A DNA stretch of 64,000 bases, from contig JAQTWT010000005.1 in assembly GCA_028689145.1 (NCBI GenBank), positions 62,001 to 126,000 on the forward strand. Reading direction: 5' to 3'. Position 1 is the stretch's first letter. Every line of letters begins with the position of its first letter. Positions 48,001-58,765 of this stretch are shown here, in pieces. The DNA comes from Gallionella sp. Its GTDB lineage: Bacteria; Pseudomonadota; Gammaproteobacteria; Burkholderiales; Gallionellaceae. The notes under the pieces are model-generated. The model did not search any database. It was not told where the DNA came from and saw nothing but the letters and a program-made list of their open reading frames with translations. A program made the translations under genes and the position numbers.

Positions 48001-48608
48001 ATCACGTGCTGGCTTCCGGACGCAACGTCAACATGCTGGTACTCGATACCGAAGTGTATTCCAACACAGGTGGGCAAATGTCCAAAGCCACGCCGCTCGG
48101 TGCCATGGCCAAATTTGCAGCCGGCGGCAAGCTAACCGGCAAGAAGGATCTGGGGCAAATTGCCATGAGTTACGGCCATGTCTATGTCGCGCATGTCGCC
48201 TACGGCGCAAAAGACATTCACACCCTGAAGACCTTCCTCGAAGCCGAATCTTTCGACGGTCCGTCGCTGATCATTGCCTACAGCCCTTGTGTCGAGCATG
48301 GCTACAATTTGAGCAAGCAACACCAGCAACAGGAACTGGCGGTCAGCACCGGTCACTGGCCGCTGTACCGCTACGACCCGCGCAACGAACAGTTGGGCAA
48401 GAATCCGCTCTCGCTGGATTCAGCAAAACCGTCCGTGTCTTACAGCGAGCTCATCAAGAACGAACCGCGCTTCCGCGGGCTGGTGAAGAAAATGGGAGCC
48501 GATAGCGGTAAATTACTGGCATCCTACGATGAGGAACTCCAGAAGCGTTATGCACATCTTGAACGCATGGCGGCTGATCTGGGGGATGGTGTCAAAAAAA
48601 CCAGTTAG
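45024..48608 (+). CDS. nifJ: Pyruvate:ferredoxin (flavodoxin) oxidoreductase
   Basis: Single-chain PFOR interconverting pyruvate, CoA and acetyl-CoA plus CO2 with ferredoxin. AAGGAG lies 6 nt before the ATG at 45024 (MHQPQMVTLDGNEATAYIAH). The 1194-residue protein has the pyruvate-binding YPITPSSNMGE domain, two [4Fe-4S] motifs (CIYCGKCPFVCPHTA near residue 699 and CTGCTLCVDICPS near 756), CVGCGETPY near 830, and the TPP region NATGCSSIYGGNLPTTPY and NTGGQMSKATPLGA. The direction of operation is not evident; a CO2-fixing direction would need low-potential ferredoxin, which Rnf could supply. Confidence 0.98.
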   Translation: MHQPQMVTLDGNEATAYIAHMTNEVIAIYPITPSSNMGEYSDAWSAEGVKNLWGTVPEVIEMQSEAGAAGTVHGALQTGSLTTTFTASQGLLLMIPNMYKIAGELTPFVMHVAARSLAAQGLSIFGDHGDVMSARSTGFAFLSSNTVQEAMDMALIAQAATLEARVPILHFFDGFRTSHEVSKVEQVSREVVREMIDDKLVFAHRQRALTPDHPVLRGTAQNPDMYFQARETVNQFYDAMPGIVQKTMDKFAKLTGRQYKLYEYIGAADAERVVILMGSGADAAEETVAHLNAHGEKVGIVKVRLYRPFSAEELLKVIPVTATHIAALDRCKEPGADGEPLYKDVVTAIAEAFTSGTCKFKTLPRIVGGRYGLSSKEFTPGMIKAVFDELKKVQPKNHFTIGINDDLTHTSLEWDENFRNDAGQGVTRCMFYGLGSDGTVGANKNTIKIMGEETELYAQGYFVYDSKKAGAGTISHLRFSPKPIHSPYLIGNNDANFIGCHQPVFMERYEMLESAADGAVFLVNTPVAADKVWDLLTHKMQQQIITKKIEFYVIDAITIAKHTGMGSRINTIMQTCFFAISGVLPRELAIEKIKSAAEKSYSKKGKAVVEANWKAIDETVANLHKVNVPATASSTRNMPDHVPNHAPIFVQKVTAEIMAGRGNSLPVSAFPNDGTWPTGTSMWEKSNLAQEIPVWDAELCIYCGKCPFVCPHTAIRSKVFPEELAKNAPSTFKHIQVKGKEFEQGMHISYQVAPEDCTGCTLCVDICPSVSKTDGHKALEMRPIAPLRESERENFEFFLTLPEFDRTQLRSSTIKGAMVMQPLFEFSSACVGCGETPYIRLATQLFGDRMVVANATGCSSIYGGNLPTTPYTKNAEGRGPAWSNSLFEDNAEFGLGFRVSIDKHAEHARELMNSMKDKIGAELVASIVNADQSTEAGIFTQRERIEALRKVLAGINSAEARNLETLADYLAKKSVWIIGGDGWAYDIGFGGVDHVLASGRNVNMLVLDTEVYSNTGGQMSKATPLGAMAKFAAGGKLTGKKDLGQIAMSYGHVYVAHVAYGAKDIHTLKTFLEAESFDGPSLIIAYSPCVEHGYNLSKQHQQQELAVSTGHWPLYRYDPRNEQLGKNPLSLDSAKPSVSYSELIKNEPRFRGLVKKMGADSGKLLASYDEELQKRYAHLERMAADLGDGVKKTS

Positions 48609-48646
48609 CCGGTTAGGGCGCGCATTTTCGACCGCCCTGCCCGGCT
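48607..48646. terminator. Hairpin downstream of nifJ
   Basis: Arms AGCCGGTTAGGGCG (48607-48620) and CGCCCTGCCCGGCT (48633-48646) pair at 12 of 14 positions. No run of T follows, so it may be a 3' stabiliser or partial terminator before ppdK rather than a classical terminator. Confidence 0.5.
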
Positions 48647-48715
48647 GCAAAGATTTAAAAAGTAATGAGAATTTAGCAAACTCAGTGATATGCAAATATT
48701 AAACAGGGGAGTGTT

Positions 48716-51511
<2,796 letters not shown>

Positions 51512-51553
51512 CAACTATTCAAAAGGCATCCAAAACCCTGTATTTCACTCGTG

Positions 51554-51594
51554 CAAATCGGGCATTAGCACTATTAATTAACCCGCCCGATTTG
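51554..51594. terminator. Terminator-like hairpin after ppdK
   Basis: CAAATCGGGC (51554-51563) and GCCCGATTTG (51585-51594) are exact complements with a 21-nt loop. There is no strong T run on either strand. It lies 43 bp after the ppdK stop and separates it from the rnf region. Confidence 0.45.
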
Positions 51595-51724
51595 TAAAAG
51601 AAGCTTCCCTAATACCGGACACTGCAATATAATTTCAGCGTTGATTTTGGGATGATCTGTCATGGCTCATACGGCAGATCAACGAATCATGCTAAATACA
51701 ATTGAGATCGTAACTTAACACTTA

Positions 51725-51895
51725 ATGTCTACCGTCATAACACGCCGCCGCTTCATCACTTGTGTAGCTGTTGCCACTGGTCTGCCGATGCTGATGGCAC
51801 CGGTCGAACGCCGCCTAGCCATTCTCAAAGCCGCTGGAGGACAGAAAGCAATTTATGTCACACCCGAGGGTGTGACATCTACTGTAGAAGTCTGA
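51725..51895 (+). pseudogene. Short Tat-signal ORF, possible apbE (flavin transferase) remnant
   Basis: A 56-codon ORF with an apparent twin-arginine signal (ITRRRFITCVAVATGLPMLM) followed by only about 27 residues (LAILKAAGGQKAIYVTPEG). Its stop is 2 bp before the rseC ATG. I infer, without an alignment, that it may be the two ends of a Tat-exported ApbE joined by an internal deletion, because ApbE flavinylates Rnf subunits and its C-terminus often has this kind of strand. No ribosome-binding site is visible. It could instead be a genuine small exported peptide. Confidence 0.35.
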
Positions 51896-51897
51896 CC

Positions 51898-52404
51898 ATG
51901 GTTGATAACTCCGCAAATAGCACCACTGATTTCAGTGCCCCCGCTTTGGTCGAGGGCTTTGCCCATGTAGTGGCAATTGAAAACACTATGGTTTGGCTGG
52001 AACCCGAACAAACCACTAGCTGTGGTGGCTGCTCCGCATCCTCGGCTTGCGGCTCTAAGGGCATGGGCAGCACAGCTAATCGGCTCGAAGCACGCCGCTT
52101 CAGGATCGAAAATCCGGCAAACCTTGTGGTAGGCGAACGCGTGGTGGTAGGTATCCGCGAGAACGCGCTGATCAATGCATCGCTCACCGCCTATGCCATT
52201 CCAATCGCCACCCTGTTGATTAGTGGAATACTGGCTCAATGGGCGTTCGGCAGCGACCTCGCTACCATGGCCGCGATGGTCGCCGGTCTTATATTCGGCT
52301 TGGCACTCTCGCGTGCGAACGCAAGCCGCTTGTCGCTCCGGGGTGATCTTGCCCCCCATTTTATTCGCCGTGCCAGAGCGGGCGAAACGTGCAATATTGA
52401 ATAA
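51898..52404 (+). CDS. rseC: SoxR-reducing system protein RseC family
   Basis: Membrane protein of the RseC/MucC family; in E. coli RseC acts with the Rsx complex in reducing SoxR. The start at 51898 (MVDNSANSTTDFSAPALVEG) gives 168 residues. A cysteine cluster TSCGGCSASSACGSKG lies near residues 37-52. Two transmembrane helices follow (ASLTAYAIPIATLLISGILA and LATMAAMVAGLIFGLAL). It lies 29 bp before rnfA, a common location in betaproteobacteria. Confidence 0.88.
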   Translation: MVDNSANSTTDFSAPALVEGFAHVVAIENTMVWLEPEQTTSCGGCSASSACGSKGMGSTANRLEARRFRIENPANLVVGERVVVGIRENALINASLTAYAIPIATLLISGILAQWAFGSDLATMAAMVAGLIFGLALSRANASRLSLRGDLAPHFIRRARAGETCNIE

Positions 52405-52433
52405 ACGAGGAATCGAGCAATGAGGGTCGGAAA

Positions 52434-53012
52434 ATGAAAGAATATGTACTTCTAATAGTAAGCGCGGCGCTGGTTAACAACGTCATTCTGGCTCGTTTCC
52501 TCGGCCTCTGTTCATTCATGGGTGTCACCACGCGTATTGACACCGCTATTGGTATGGGCATGGCAACCACCTTTGTGATTACTGTTTCATCCATGGCGGA
52601 TTGGGCCGTCGGAGCCTACCTGCTTGAACCGTATAATCTGTGGTACCTGCGCACAGTAACTTTCATTCTGGTCATTGCCGCTGCTGTGCAATTTACCGAG
52701 ATGACGGTTAAAAAAGTATCTCCCCCACTGTTTCAAATGCTGGGTATCTACCTGCCACTGATCACCACTAACTGTGCCGTGCTGGGTGTCGCCATTCTGC
52801 TGGTTGAAGGCAGGATGAGTTTTATCGATGCCACACTATTCGGCTTTGCTTCCTCCATTGGTTATAGTCTAGTGATGGTCATGTTTGCCGGACTGCGCGA
52901 ACGGTTGGCACTGGCTGATATACCGCGCCTGTTTGCCGGCCCGCCTATAGGCTTTATTGTCGCAAGCCTACTGGCGCTGGCGTTTATGGGCTTCTCTGGC
53001 ATGACAAGTTAA
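52434..53012 (+). CDS. rnfA: Rnf complex subunit A
   Basis: Integral subunit of the Rnf ferredoxin:NAD oxidoreductase, which couples electron transfer to ion pumping. The 192-residue protein begins MKEYVLLIVSAALVNNVILA and has six transmembrane helices, with the conserved VNNVILARFLGLC and LITTNCAVLGVA cysteine motifs that hold an intramembrane iron-sulfur centre together with RnfE. It is the first gene of rnfABCDGEH. Confidence 0.97.
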   Translation: MKEYVLLIVSAALVNNVILARFLGLCSFMGVTTRIDTAIGMGMATTFVITVSSMADWAVGAYLLEPYNLWYLRTVTFILVIAAAVQFTEMTVKKVSPPLFQMLGIYLPLITTNCAVLGVAILLVEGRMSFIDATLFGFASSIGYSLVMVMFAGLRERLALADIPRLFAGPPIGFIVASLLALAFMGFSGMTS

Positions 53013-53023
53013 GGAAATAGATT

Positions 53024-53587
53024 ATGTGGATCGCTATCGGTATTCTTACATTAATGGGGCTCGTGCTAGGCGGTCTTCTCGGTGCAGCGGCACGCTTTCT
53101 CGCCGTCGAGGAAAATCCGCTTGAAGAAGAATTAAAGGCACTGCTGCCGGGTTCGCAGTGCGGCCAATGCGGCTATGTCGGCTGCGCTCAGTACGCGGCA
53201 GCACTGGCAAAAGGCGAAGCAGCTGTGACCATGTGCTCTCCCGGCGGCAAAGCGCTGATCGAGGTGCTGGCAAAAAAACTGGGGGTCACTGCGGACCTTT
53301 CCGAACATGAAGAAAAAGGGCCGGAGAACGCTTTCATCGTCGAAGATCTTTGTATCGGTTGCACGCGCTGTATCAGGGAATGCTCGACAGATGCCATTAT
53401 GGGCGCCAACAAGTTGATGCATACGATCATCATCGATGCATGCCACGGCTGCGGAAAATGTGTCAAGGTTTGCCCGACCGATGCCATCGTGATGATTCCA
53501 GTGCCAGTGACGCTGGCCAACTGGCATTGGCATAAACCCGAAACCGGAAACACCCCATCCCAGCCCGAAGTCGGGCACGCGCACTAG
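53024..53587 (+). CDS. rnfB: Rnf complex subunit B (ferredoxin-like)
   Basis: Membrane-anchored iron-sulfur subunit accepting electrons from or giving them to ferredoxin. It has an N-terminal helix (IAIGILTLMGLVLGGLLGAA), a [4Fe-4S] motif LPGSQCGQCGYVGCAQYA with a later cysteine (TMCSPGG), and two ferredoxin motifs, CIGCTRCIRECSTDAI and CHGCGKCVKVCPTDAI. The length is 187 residues. It is in the rnf operon, 11 bp after rnfA. Confidence 0.97.
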   Translation: MWIAIGILTLMGLVLGGLLGAAARFLAVEENPLEEELKALLPGSQCGQCGYVGCAQYAAALAKGEAAVTMCSPGGKALIEVLAKKLGVTADLSEHEEKGPENAFIVEDLCIGCTRCIRECSTDAIMGANKLMHTIIIDACHGCGKCVKVCPTDAIVMIPVPVTLANWHWHKPETGNTPSQPEVGHAH

Positions 53588-53599
53588 GAGCAGTAACAG

Positions 53600-55078
53600 A
53601 TGAAACTTTACCCTGTCCGAGGCGGCATTCACCCCGAGTACCGCAAGGAACAAACCAGCGAAAAAGCCATCGTCTTGATGCCGATGCCTGCCGCGCTCTA
53701 TATCCCGCTGCAACAACACATCGGCGCACCCGCCGAAGTACTGGTCAAAGAAGGCGATCTGGTCAAAAAGGGCCAGATGATCGCGCGCAGCCAGGGGGTA
53801 ATATCATCTCCCCAGCATGCACCCACATCGGGCCGCATCGCGGCGATAACCGAAGTTGCAGCACCCCACCCTTCCGGCTTGCCTCAGACCACCATCATCA
53901 TCGAACCCGATGGCAAGGATGAATGGGCTGTTCTGCCGGAACCCATCGCCGATCCTTTTGCTGCCGACCCGCATCTCATCCATGAGCGTGTCGCCCAATC
54001 GGGCATTGTCGGCATGGGCGGCGCGGCCTTCCCATCGGCTGTGAAGCTGAACCTCGGCACCCAGAAAAAACTCGACACCCTGCTGCTCAACGGTGCCGAG
54101 TGCGAACCTTACCTGACCTGCGATGACCGGGTGATGCGCGAATATGCCGACGAAGTAATCGACGGCGCACGCATCATGGCCCACGCATTGGGAACACCCA
54201 GAGTGGTCATCGGCATCGAACTGAATAAACCGGAGGCGATTACTATCATGAGCAAGGCGGCCTCCGCTTTTGCCGGAGTCGAAGTCATTGGTGTGCCGGT
54301 GCAGTATCCGATGGGTTCCGAGCGCCATCTGGTACAGGCAATCACCGGCCTCGAAACACCGGCTCGCAAGCTCACGGCCGACCTTGGTATCGTGGTGCAT
54401 AACGTCGCTACCGCCCGTGCCGTGCATCACTCGGTCCGTTTCGGTCGCCCGCTGGTCTCACGGGTTGTGACGGTAAGCGGTCGCGCGATACGCGAACCCA
54501 ACAATATTTTGACACCCATCGGTACCCGCATAACCGACCTGATCGAATTCTGCGGCGGTTTTGCAACCCGCCCCGAGAGCATCGTCAACGGCGGGCCGAT
54601 GATGGGCCAACCGCTGGCCAGTCTGGAAGCACCGGTAGTCAAAGGTACCTCAGGCATCTTGGCGCTCACCACTGAAGAGATCAATGACCAGCCGACCAGT
54701 TCCTGCATCCGCTGCGGCAGTTGCGTCACTATCTGCCCGTGCGGTTTGTCTCCGGTCGAAATGGCCGCCTTCATCCGCAAGGACAATCTGGAGGGCGCTG
54801 CCAAATTGGGGGTCAGGGATTGCTTCTCATGCGGCAGTTGCTCGTATGTCTGCCCGTCACACATCCCGCTGGTGCACTACTTCAATTATGCCAAGGGAAT
54901 GTTGAGCGACCTGGAGCGTGAACTCCGCAAAAACGATCGCGTCAAAACGCTGGTCGAGGTACGCACCATCCGCATCGAAAAAGCAGCAGAAGCCAAGAAA
55001 GCCGCACTGGCCGCGAAAAAAACGGCAGCTGCACCCGCAGCAACCCCCACTGTCGACGAAGAAAAGACCAACGCATGA
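53600..55078 (+). CDS. rnfC: Rnf complex subunit C (NADH-binding)
   Basis: Peripheral subunit that binds NADH and FMN and passes electrons to RnfB. The nucleotide-binding region includes GIVGMGGAAFPSAVKL and LLNGAECEPYLTCDDRVM. Two [4Fe-4S] motifs follow, CIRCGSCVTICPCGLSP near residue 369 and CFSCGSCSYVCPSHIPL near 408. The C-terminal tail is Ala/Lys-rich (KKAALAAKKTAAAPAA) and of variable length in the family. At 492 residues it overlaps rnfD by 4 bp. Confidence 0.97.
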   Translation: MKLYPVRGGIHPEYRKEQTSEKAIVLMPMPAALYIPLQQHIGAPAEVLVKEGDLVKKGQMIARSQGVISSPQHAPTSGRIAAITEVAAPHPSGLPQTTIIIEPDGKDEWAVLPEPIADPFAADPHLIHERVAQSGIVGMGGAAFPSAVKLNLGTQKKLDTLLLNGAECEPYLTCDDRVMREYADEVIDGARIMAHALGTPRVVIGIELNKPEAITIMSKAASAFAGVEVIGVPVQYPMGSERHLVQAITGLETPARKLTADLGIVVHNVATARAVHHSVRFGRPLVSRVVTVSGRAIREPNNILTPIGTRITDLIEFCGGFATRPESIVNGGPMMGQPLASLEAPVVKGTSGILALTTEEINDQPTSSCIRCGSCVTICPCGLSPVEMAAFIRKDNLEGAAKLGVRDCFSCGSCSYVCPSHIPLVHYFNYAKGMLSDLERELRKNDRVKTLVEVRTIRIEKAAEAKKAALAAKKTAAAPAATPTVDEEKTNA

Positions 55079-56148
55079 CTATTCCTACCTCAAGCGGACC
55101 GTTTACCCACGCGTCCACCAGCGTCCAAAAAACTATGTTTATGGTATTGCTGGCACTGTTGCCTGCCACCGCATTCAACATGTATCTGTTTGGCTGGCCT
55201 GCCATCTTTCTGTTTGCCGTCACGATTGGCTCCTGCGTAATTATTGAAGCGGGATGCCTGATGCTTGCAGGGCGACCGGTCAAAGTAACACTGGCAGACA
55301 ATTCAGCCGTACTCACCGGCTGGCTGCTGGCAGCTAGTTTGCCGCCTTGGGCACCTTGGTGGATAGGCTTGCTGGGGGCGATTTTTGCCATTGCAATGGC
55401 AAAACACGCTTTCGGCGGCATCGGCCAAAATGTGTTTAACCCCGCCATGGTTGGGCGTACTGTCCTGCTGATCTCATTCCCTGTGGTAATGACAGCTTGG
55501 GTCGCGCCGCATCCATTGTTCTCCGTTGGCGCTCCCGGCTTTGCAGATGCCATCGCCATTACTTTTGGCGGACACATGCCCGACGCGATGAGTTCGGCAT
55601 CAGCACTTGGACACATCAAAACCGAACTATCGCGCGGTATTCCGGCGACGCAATCCATAACACAAGTGCCGGATATGATGGACATGGCACTCGGTTACCG
55701 CGCGGGTAGCATGGGTGAAACCTCAATACTACTGATCTTGGCCGGTGGTTTGTTCCTGATGGCAAAGCGCATCATCTCCTGGCATATTCCAGTAACTGTG
55801 ATTGGTTCGTTGTTCCTGATTGCCGAGATATTCCATACCGCTGACCCAGTCCATTTTACCTCCGGCACATTCCATCTGCTATCTGGTGCAACCTTTTTAG
55901 GGGCATTCTTCATCGCTACCGATTACGTCACTTCGCCGGTGTCTAAAAAAGGTCAATTGATATTCGGTGTAGGCTGCGGCTTGCTGATCTGGCTCATTCG
56001 TAACTTCGCAGGCTATCCTGAAGGCGTGGCCTTCGCAATATTACTGATGAATGCATTGACTCCAATTATTGACCGATACACCCGTCCTCGCGTGTTTGGG
56101 CGTGATCGCAAAGGTGAACCACTGGCGCTAAGCAAGGAGAAGCCATGA
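55075..56148 (+). CDS. rnfD: Rnf complex subunit D, with Ser at the expected FMN site
   Basis: Multi-spanning subunit of Rnf, 357 residues, starting with an ATGA overlap with rnfC. It has about nine to ten helices and family blocks LADNSAVLTGWLLAASLPP, GGIGQNVFNPAMVGRTVLL, LLSGATFLGAFFIATDYV and GYPEGVAFAILLMNALTP. In E. coli RsxD the covalent FMN sits on Thr in a SQATPL motif followed by xxxKT. The equivalent here is SSASALGHIKT (residues 173-183), so S176 (codon TCA at 55600) replaces the threonine. Whether it can still be flavinylated is unknown. Confidence 0.96.
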   Translation: MTIPTSSGPFTHASTSVQKTMFMVLLALLPATAFNMYLFGWPAIFLFAVTIGSCVIIEAGCLMLAGRPVKVTLADNSAVLTGWLLAASLPPWAPWWIGLLGAIFAIAMAKHAFGGIGQNVFNPAMVGRTVLLISFPVVMTAWVAPHPLFSVGAPGFADAIAITFGGHMPDAMSSASALGHIKTELSRGIPATQSITQVPDMMDMALGYRAGSMGETSILLILAGGLFLMAKRIISWHIPVTVIGSLFLIAEIFHTADPVHFTSGTFHLLSGATFLGAFFIATDYVTSPVSKKGQLIFGVGCGLLIWLIRNFAGYPEGVAFAILLMNALTPIIDRYTRPRVFGRDRKGEPLALSKEKP

Positions 56149-56774
56149 AACAAGGCACATTTATTCATGCGGTGATTCTGGGCCTATTCTGTCTGGGTTT
56201 CGGAGTTGTGCTCGCCTTTAGTGACCATATTACCGTCGATGATATCGCTGCCCGCGCCATGGAAGACCGATTGAATTCGCTCGGTCAGGTACTCCCGGAC
56301 AGCATCCATGACAACAATCTGGTTGCCGATGCCACCACCATGAAAAATGCGCGCGGTCATGAAATTACCGTTTACCGCGCGACCAAGGAAGGCAAAGTCA
56401 CCGGCTTGGCTTATGAGATTATTGGTGTGGGCTATGCCGGACAGATGAAATTCATGCTGGGCATCGACGCAGAGGGGAAAATCCTCGGCGTGCGCGTCTT
56501 GGCACACAAGGAAACTGCCGGGCTCGGCGACAAAATGGAAGTCAAGAAAAGCGACTGGATACTGCGTTTTGATGGTTTATCTCTGGGCAATCCGCCGGTT
56601 GAAAAATGGAAAGTGAAGAAGGACGGCGGTCAGTTTGATCAATACACCGGTGCCACCATTACACCCCGCGGCATTATTAAGGCTATCCGCGAGGGACTTG
56701 AATTCTTTGCAGCCAACAAGACGCAAATGATGGATATGACCGCCCCGAAGGCGCAGACAAAGGAGGGACATTAA
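56145..56774 (+). CDS. rnfG: Rnf complex subunit G (FMN-binding)
   Basis: Periplasmically exposed subunit with one N-terminal transmembrane helix (IHAVILGLFCLGFGVVLAF) and an FMN-binding domain. Covalent FMN is expected on T171 in DQYTGATITPRGI, so this subunit keeps its flavinylation motif, unlike RnfD. Other family blocks are GLAYEIIGVGYAGQM and VRVLAHKETAGLGDKME. The length is 209 residues. It overlaps rnfD by 4 bp. Confidence 0.97.
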   Translation: MKQGTFIHAVILGLFCLGFGVVLAFSDHITVDDIAARAMEDRLNSLGQVLPDSIHDNNLVADATTMKNARGHEITVYRATKEGKVTGLAYEIIGVGYAGQMKFMLGIDAEGKILGVRVLAHKETAGLGDKMEVKKSDWILRFDGLSLGNPPVEKWKVKKDGGQFDQYTGATITPRGIIKAIREGLEFFAANKTQMMDMTAPKAQTKEGH

Positions 56775-56775
56775 A

Positions 56776-57450
56776 ATGGCTGCAGAATATAAAACCATCG
56801 CTAAGGATGGGCTCTGGGAAAACAACGGCGTATTCGCCATGCTGCTCGGGCTATGCCCGGCTATGGCTATGACCGGCACCGCTACCAATGCGCTGGGCAT
56901 GGGGCTGGCAACAGCCGCTGTGATGGCCGCATCGAGCATGCTGGTGGGCTTGTTCCGCAACCAAATCACCCAGGAAGTACGCATCCCGGTATTTATTCTG
57001 GTCATTGCCTCCATGGTGACACTGGTGGATCTCTTCATGAATGCGTGGATGCACGAGTTATACAAAGTGCTGGGCATGTTCATTCCGCTGATCGTATCAA
57101 ACTGTCTGCCGCTGGCTCGCCTTGAGTCCTTTGCCGGCAAGAACTCCGCGCTGCCTTCGCTGGCGGACGGTTTATTCATGGGAATCGGCTTTACTATTGC
57201 GCTCACCATCATCGGTGCGGTGCGCGAGATCATTGGCTCCGGCACCCTGTTTGCCGACGCATCGCTGCTGTTTGGCCCCGCTTTCAAAGTCATGGAAATG
57301 CGTTTACTTCCGGAAGATACCGGCATATTGATGATGATTTTACCGCCCGGCGGATTCCTGACGCTCGGCCTGTTAGTGGTAGGCAAACGCATCCTCGATG
57401 TGCGCGCCGGTAAAGAAATACAAATGGGCGGTGCCCATAGTGCCGCGTAA
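56776..57450 (+). CDS. rnfE: Rnf complex subunit E
   Basis: Integral subunit paired with RnfA. The 224-residue protein has six transmembrane helices, with the conserved WENNGVFAMLLGLCPAMAMT and LIVSNCLPLARLESFA cysteine motifs. AAGGAGGGA precedes the ATG, 1 bp after the rnfG stop. It follows rnfG, as in other rnf operons of proteobacteria. Confidence 0.97.
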   Translation: MAAEYKTIAKDGLWENNGVFAMLLGLCPAMAMTGTATNALGMGLATAAVMAASSMLVGLFRNQITQEVRIPVFILVIASMVTLVDLFMNAWMHELYKVLGMFIPLIVSNCLPLARLESFAGKNSALPSLADGLFMGIGFTIALTIIGAVREIIGSGTLFADASLLFGPAFKVMEMRLLPEDTGILMMILPPGGFLTLGLLVVGKRILDVRAGKEIQMGGAHSAA

Positions 57451-57459
57451 GGACAAACC

Positions 57460-57744
57460 ATGAAAATCGGAATCGCTTATGCCCTGCCCCAACGCCAAGT
57501 CTGGTTCGATGTCGAGCTGCCGGAAGGAGCCACTATTCAGGATGCCATCAATCGCTCTGGGATCATCAAACAATTTCCAAGTATAGACTTGGAACAACAA
57601 AAGGTCGGTATCTACGGCAAACTCAGCAAACTGGATGCCGTGCTCAATGACGGCGACCGCGTTGAAATCTACCGTCCCATCACCTGCGACCCGAAAACCG
57701 TGCCGCGCAAAGCCAAGGGCGGGGATGCCGCATCCGAGGATTAA
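57460..57744 (+). CDS. rnfH: RnfH-family ubiquitin-like protein
   Basis: A 94-residue beta-grasp protein of the RnfH/UPF0125 family. Typical blocks are IGIAYALPQRQVWFDVELPE near the start, TIQDAINRSGI, and GDRVEIYRPITCDPKTVPRK near the end. TAAGGA lies 9 bp before the ATG. It is the last gene of the rnf operon here. Its molecular role in Rnf function is not established. The gene converges with the DapB-like gene. Confidence 0.92.
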   Translation: MKIGIAYALPQRQVWFDVELPEGATIQDAINRSGIIKQFPSIDLEQQKVGIYGKLSKLDAVLNDGDRVEIYRPITCDPKTVPRKAKGGDAASED

Positions 57745-57828
57745 GCTGGGGGGAAATTGCGTAGCACCCCCTACCCCCTACCGCCTGATGCGGGTAATGT
57801 AGCCTAAAAGTTGTAGCGACGAGCAGTC

Positions 57829-58584
57829 CTAGGCATTCAATAATTCTGTGCGCATCACACCCAGCAACAGGTCATCGAAGGTGTAGAAACCTTTGCCGCA
57901 ACCGGCGAGCTGCTCAAGCGCAAAAGCAGCACCGGTGCCAAATGCCTCGCGCCGGATCGAGTCATGAATAAGCCGCACAGTCTGGTGCGGGAAACCGAAA
58001 ATTACCTCATGGTGGCCTACAATTCCGCCAAAGCGTAGCGATGTAATTTGCTCTGCATCCACTTCCAGCGTTTCCGCAATCTTGCGTGCCGTGCCCGAAA
58101 TCTCCGGTTTATCCCTGAAATGCTGCTCGACGATCTCCACATCGGCAAACGGTGCAGCCTTGCGCAACAGCTGGGCTGCCACGATCAAGAAATTGATACC
58201 GAGCGTAATATTGGGGGAGCACATCACGCGCGTGTCACGTCCCAAGCTGCGTGCATATGCCAAATAGTCTTCCGGATAGGCAGAGATTGCGCTGACCAGC
58301 GTGATACCGCGCTTACGCACTTCTTCACCATAAGCACGGATGCTTTCTGGCGAAGAAAAATCGACCAGCGCATCCACCGGATGCAGGTCGAACAGCTCAT
58401 CGAACGATTGCTGCTCGACACCAACAATGGGAATATCAGTATCTGGATGCGTTTGCCGTTCCCCGCTTGCTGAACGCCGCATGATCCAGCGCAATTCGAA
58501 ACGCGGATCTGTGCTGAGCACATTGGCGACAGCCTTGCCTGCTTTGCCATAACCGACAAGGCCGACGCGGATTTTTTGGGGCAT
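57829..58584 (-). CDS. DapB-family dihydrodipicolinate reductase, divergent active site
   Basis: NAD(P)-dependent reductase fold with the nucleotide motif VGLVGYGKAGKAV at the N-terminus and a DapB-like C-terminal domain (GCGKGFYTFDDLLLG). The start at 58584 (MPQKIRVGLVGYGK) follows AGGAG. The canonical active-site motif EAHHxxKxDAPSGTA is replaced by EQHFRDKPEISGTA: the first His and the Lys remain, the second His is Phe, and the loop is one residue shorter. Length is 251 residues. It may be a working lysine-pathway enzyme of a divergent type or act on another substrate. Confidence 0.75.
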   Translation of the reverse strand: MPQKIRVGLVGYGKAGKAVANVLSTDPRFELRWIMRRSASGERQTHPDTDIPIVGVEQQSFDELFDLHPVDALVDFSSPESIRAYGEEVRKRGITLVSAISAYPEDYLAYARSLGRDTRVMCSPNITLGINFLIVAAQLLRKAAPFADVEIVEQHFRDKPEISGTARKIAETLEVDAEQITSLRFGGIVGHHEVIFGFPHQTVRLIHDSIRREAFGTGAAFALEQLAGCGKGFYTFDDLLLGVMRTELLNA

Positions 58585-58765
58585 GATAAATCTCCTGTGC
58601 TGCTCACTTACCTGCTGGGGAAGATACAGCCACACTATCTGCGGCAAGATAGACCGGTATATTTTCTGGAATTATATCACCCCCTTATTTTGCACTCAGG
58701 CTTAGAGCGTAGGCTTATAAAATTCGCCATGTATAATTGAGCCATTAATACAACAAAGGCTGGCT

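Noticed and set aside
46446-48077. 543-codon minus-strand ORF opposite nifJ
   Set aside because: It is antisense to a complete PFOR gene with both ferredoxin motifs and the TPP domain.
55873-55900. The LLSGATFLGAFF motif of RnfD as its FMN site
   Set aside because: The same motif exists in E. coli RsxD in addition to its flavinylated SQATPL site, so it is a membrane-helix motif rather than the FMN attachment point.
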